Positions 62,001 through 64,000 of a stretch of 64,000 nt of DNA are shown here, one piece after another. A program made the translations under genes and the position numbers. The DNA is taken from contig OZ014416.1 of assembly GCA_963965975.1 (NCBI GenBank), positions 4,898,001 through 4,962,000 of the forward strand, written 5' to 3'. Within the stretch, counting starts at the first letter, position 1, and every line of letters begins with the position of its first letter. Under the pieces are notes generated by a model that saw only the letters and a list, made by a program, of their open reading frames with translations, made no database searches and was not told the DNA's origin. Source of the DNA: Xestospongia bergquistia. Its lineage: Eukaryota > Porifera > Demospongiae > Haplosclerida > Petrosiidae.

Positions 62001-62346
62001 TTTATTTATGGACAATACAGCTAACTTCAAAGTATACATCACAGGTGATTTTTGAAATTATCAGTAGATACGCAAGTTAAAAGGGATCAATGCGGTACTT
62101 GAAATTTTGAAATCTGACTAGTAATAAGGAAGTTACAGCGAAAAGACCAAGTGGCAGGTGAACGCGAATGGACTTTAGTTATATAGTTTACTGTCTAATA
62201 GTTTATATTTTGTAATTAATTAACTTAGTCTCTTATGTTCCTAGTTTGGACGTACACCTGCACACTATGCAGCAGAGAATGGACATACTGACACAGTAAA
62301 AGTGTTAATTGAATTTGGACTAGCTGATATCAACACTAAGGATAAA
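53064..62346 (+). CDS. Ankyrin-repeat gene, 5' seven exons
   Basis: Exons: 53064-53152 (ATG at 53114; the upstream frame is also open, so the start could lie further left), 53753-53848, 53989-54105, 54876-54974, 56057-56155, 58075-58176, 62245-62346. All introns are phase 0 and nearly every exon is one ankyrin unit of 32-39 codons. Recognisable signatures are DRELWESARDGNVDKAKQLL (exon 2), TTPHTIAYINGHD (3), EIMLAAADRGLVDIVKETI (4), HQTALHFASSGGHIEIVQLF (5), GYTPAHLAAEKGHNDIIKLL (6) and GRTPAHYAAENGHTDTVKVL (7); exons 5-7 carry the classic T-x-L/A-H-x-A-x-x-x-G-H core. Together 218 residues. Ankyrin arrays bind protein partners; the effector domain, if any, lies beyond the window. Exons 6 and 7 are a tandem exon duplication. 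Exons 3-4 have a truncated copy at 12.2-13.1 kb. Confidence 0.85.
57725..58400. repeat. Duplicated exon block, first copy (exon 6)
   Basis: From the upstream intron word GTTTTATTTTCTTGTTCACT through exon 6 and into the next intron (AAATTATGACCAATGAAGTA), this block is repeated at 60030-60282 plus 62186-62560, there split by a transposon. A third copy of only the post-exon intron part starts at 63502. Confidence 0.85.
58451..58545. repeat. TA hairpin and solo transposon end
   Basis: AGGTTATTATAAT and its complement flank a (TA)n loop, forming a hairpin at about 58451-58508. Directly after it, TTTTTTCAACAACGAAACTC then CCCGATCTA matches the right terminus of the 48540-50064 element. A second TA run follows at 58539-58555. 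Confidence 0.65.
59340..59720. repeat. Degenerate CCATAGCAAC repeat in intron 6
   Basis: The word CATAGCAACA recurs many times with spacers such as TATGTCATCA; one copy reads ATTGCCATAGCAAC (about 59668), a full X-box-like palindrome. Related tracts lie at 62900-63300 and 63930-64000. Confidence 0.7.
60283..62166. mobile_element. IS630/Tc1/mariner-type transposon remnant
   Basis: Left end CACGTTCAACTGGCAAGCTG preceded by TA; right end (complement) CGCGTTCACCTGCCACTTGG. The ends are imperfect inverted repeats; the right flank no longer shows a clear TA duplication. The element interrupts the second copy of the duplicated exon block: the left flank stops at GATGATGTG-TA and the right flank resumes at TATAGTTTACTGTC, both contiguous in the undisturbed copy near 57985-58020. 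It carries the dead transposase below. Confidence 0.75.
60368..61815 (+). pseudogene. DDE transposase, inactive
   Basis: N-terminal DNA-binding part reads SKYIVENVRAFFEKDK, TTEATVLSLRAINRIHQEYV and DREIIRRIIHNTY. Catalytic part reads YTDKTWVNAHHNNNYVWVDS (first Asp), then LILDNASYHNKQRD (second Asp), and one frame over NCELNPIELA (Glu). The pattern is the DDE_3 fold of the IS630/Tc1/mariner superfamily. Breaks: a stop after FIKRL (60559), a frame change near 60835, TAA at about 61197, TAG at about 61352, a frame change near 61460, TAG after NPIELA, and TGA near 61618. The acidic tail EESDDEDDDDELIDD follows. The second Asp to Glu spacing is about 82, far longer than Tc1 or mariner, and fits the group named DD82E (Sailor) as I recall it. 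Confidence 0.8.
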
Positions 62347-64000
62347 GTAAGTCACAGTAATTGCATTACAAGACATATCATTGTACCAAATTATGACCAA
62401 TGAAGTAAATGAAATTACTTCATTTGGTTAATGGTTAATAAATCAGGTTAATAAATCAATAAGACACATAATTTGAAGTGTATTACTGATTTAATAATAA
62501 ACCTGTACTCTACAACAACTGTTCTTTACCAGTTCTTGATTCTTTTAATATAATTTTCCAAAACATTTCAATAATAATAATGTTTAGTATTGATTAACTT
62601 AAGACAATAAGGGAACACGCAAAAAATGAGACTTTCATTATGTGACTTGTAACAAGACTAGTCTATATAATAACACAAGAACTTATAAATAATGTTCAAG
62701 CTTTTTCTCTATTAGTCATGATACTATTAATCATAGCCATTTGTCTAACCAGTAGTGTAATACTATCATGTCTGAGTCCTTACTTTGCTTGACCATTATT
62801 GCACTTCAGCTAGTAACAAAAACATTTTATACAAATTTTGGTAGAAAAGCGTTTATTACAATAACTATTCCAAATTTCTTGAAAACAATCCAAAGAGCAC
62901 ATATGTCACTTTATCATTTGTTACTAAGCAACAATTACTAAGTCATCATAGCAACATTTACTAAGAAAAAGATACCGAATTTAGTCATTGTAGCCCTTCT
63001 ATATTCTATACAAATTTTGAGAGAAAACTGTTTATTGCCATAGCTATTCCAAATTTAACGAAAACAATGTCAAAATATACTATATCTTTAATTAATATGT
63101 ATTCATCAATTTCTATAAAAGATTTAGAAATTTCAAAATCAATTGTACCAATGAAATCACAAAATAGAAGGAGTCATATAATAAGCAACAGCATATAATT
63201 TACTATTGCAACAGTATGTAATGTCACCATAGTGACAATCACTATAGCAACAGCATTAACATAACCATAGCAACTGTTACTATAGCAAATAATAGTCACA
63301 ATGGTTGTCATTAATGTTTATCAAATCCCATAACTTGCTATAAAAACAACATAATGGCAAGCCCATTCTCACTAGAGTGAGTAAATAGAGACTTATTTGT
63401 CAACCATAGTGAATGCATATCAAAGTCACAGTTTACTTCCAGTAAGAATTCTAAGCAGTATGTTCCCATTGTTCTTATTAGCAACAAAATATATATACTA
63501 CAATATCATTGTACCAAATTATGACCAATGAATTAATTAAAATTACTTCATTTGAGGTTAATAAATCAATAAGACACATGTTTTGATGCGTATTGCTGAT
63601 TACTGAAACCTGTACTCTAGAGCAACTGTTCTTTACCAGCTCATGATTATTTTAATATGTTTTTACCAAACATTTCAATAATAATAATACTAATGTGTAT
63701 TATTGATGAATTTAATTAGCAAATGTGCTAAAATTGTACCATTATGCCTTATGTTAACAACAAAAACATTTTATAATCAATTTAGCAGAAACTGTTTATT
63801 GCCATAACTATTCCAAGTTTCTTAGAAACAATGCCAAAAGTTTCTAGATGTTTAATTGTATGTATTCATCAATCACCATGAAAATTTTGCAAAAGTTTCT
63901 CTAACCAAATGTACCCATTAAATAATAAAGTCCTAGGAATCATGTCATCATAGAATAAAGCAACAGCACATAATTTATTATAGCAACAGCACATATGTCT
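62347..64000. other. Intron 7 with repeats
   Basis: Intron following exon 7. It begins with the duplicated post-exon sequence, holds CATAGCAAC-type repeats (62900-63300, 63930-64000), and from 63502 a third copy of the post-exon intron sequence that lacks an exon in front of it. I found no further ankyrin exon before the window ends. Confidence 0.6.
63502..63870. repeat. Third post-exon intron copy, exon missing
   Basis: AATATCATTGTACCAAATTA through AATTACTTCATTTGAGGTTA and CTGTTCTTTACCAG repeats the sequence after exons 6 and 7. The roughly 140 bp in front have no ankyrin exon, so this copy either lost its exon or was duplicated without it. Confidence 0.7.

Overview
The window looks like nuclear DNA from an early-branching marine animal. 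A demosponge of the Amphimedon type is my best guess; this is inference, not a database match. Reasons: very AT-rich sequence, short GT-AG introns with strong GTAAGT donors, ankyrin genes with one repeat per phase-0 exon, death-domain and HIRAN-like debris, and many small DNA transposons and satellites. No bacterial, plasmid or phage features are present, and I saw no tRNA or rRNA genes.

Layout. 1-3.3 kb is AT-rich with a fragment of a FAR1-type transposase DNA-binding domain. 3.3-5.5 kb is one copy of a ~2 kb duplicated segment whose partner is at 37.3-39.1 kb. 5.7-7.0 kb is a near-perfect 1.25 kb fold-back element. 7.2-8.6 kb holds exons of an unrecognised minus-strand gene. 9.16-11.49 kb is the clearest enzyme gene: a four-exon flavin amine oxidase (L-amino-acid-oxidase type), minus strand, with an apparent frameshift late in exon 4. 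12.2-13.1 kb has two ankyrin-type exons copied from, or sharing a source with, the gene at 53-62 kb. 13-20 kb is mostly dispersed duplications, microsatellites and a degenerate tandem repeat. 20-31.5 kb is a graveyard: PHD-like, HIRAN-like, SCAN-like gag and death-domain remnants inside a twofold to threefold repeated segment, plus short exons with matching splice phases. 32.6-37.26 kb is a satellite of about 33 units of ~133 bp, many carrying a perfect RFX X-box consensus. 39.9-40.2 kb is a small hAT-like MITE. 40.6-41.0 kb has two minus-strand exons that read like the end of a CMGC protein kinase. 44.7-46.6 kb has plus-strand exons of an unknown small protein. 48.5-50.1 kb is a terminal-inverted-repeat element with a second one nested inside. 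51.8-52.9 kb is a decayed minus-strand retroelement-like ORF. 53.1-62.3 kb is the 5' part of an ankyrin-repeat gene with seven exons; it runs off the right edge. An intron of this gene carries a dead IS630/Tc1/mariner-type transposon with an unusually long D-to-E spacing, inserted in a tandemly duplicated exon block.

The two solid genes (amine oxidase and ankyrin gene) show no obvious functional link. The dominant theme is genome dynamics: segmental duplication, exon duplication and transposon decay. The most intriguing non-genic signal is the X-box satellite together with X-box-like motifs in ankyrin-gene introns. Exon models are manual splice predictions; start codons and terminal exons are the least certain parts.
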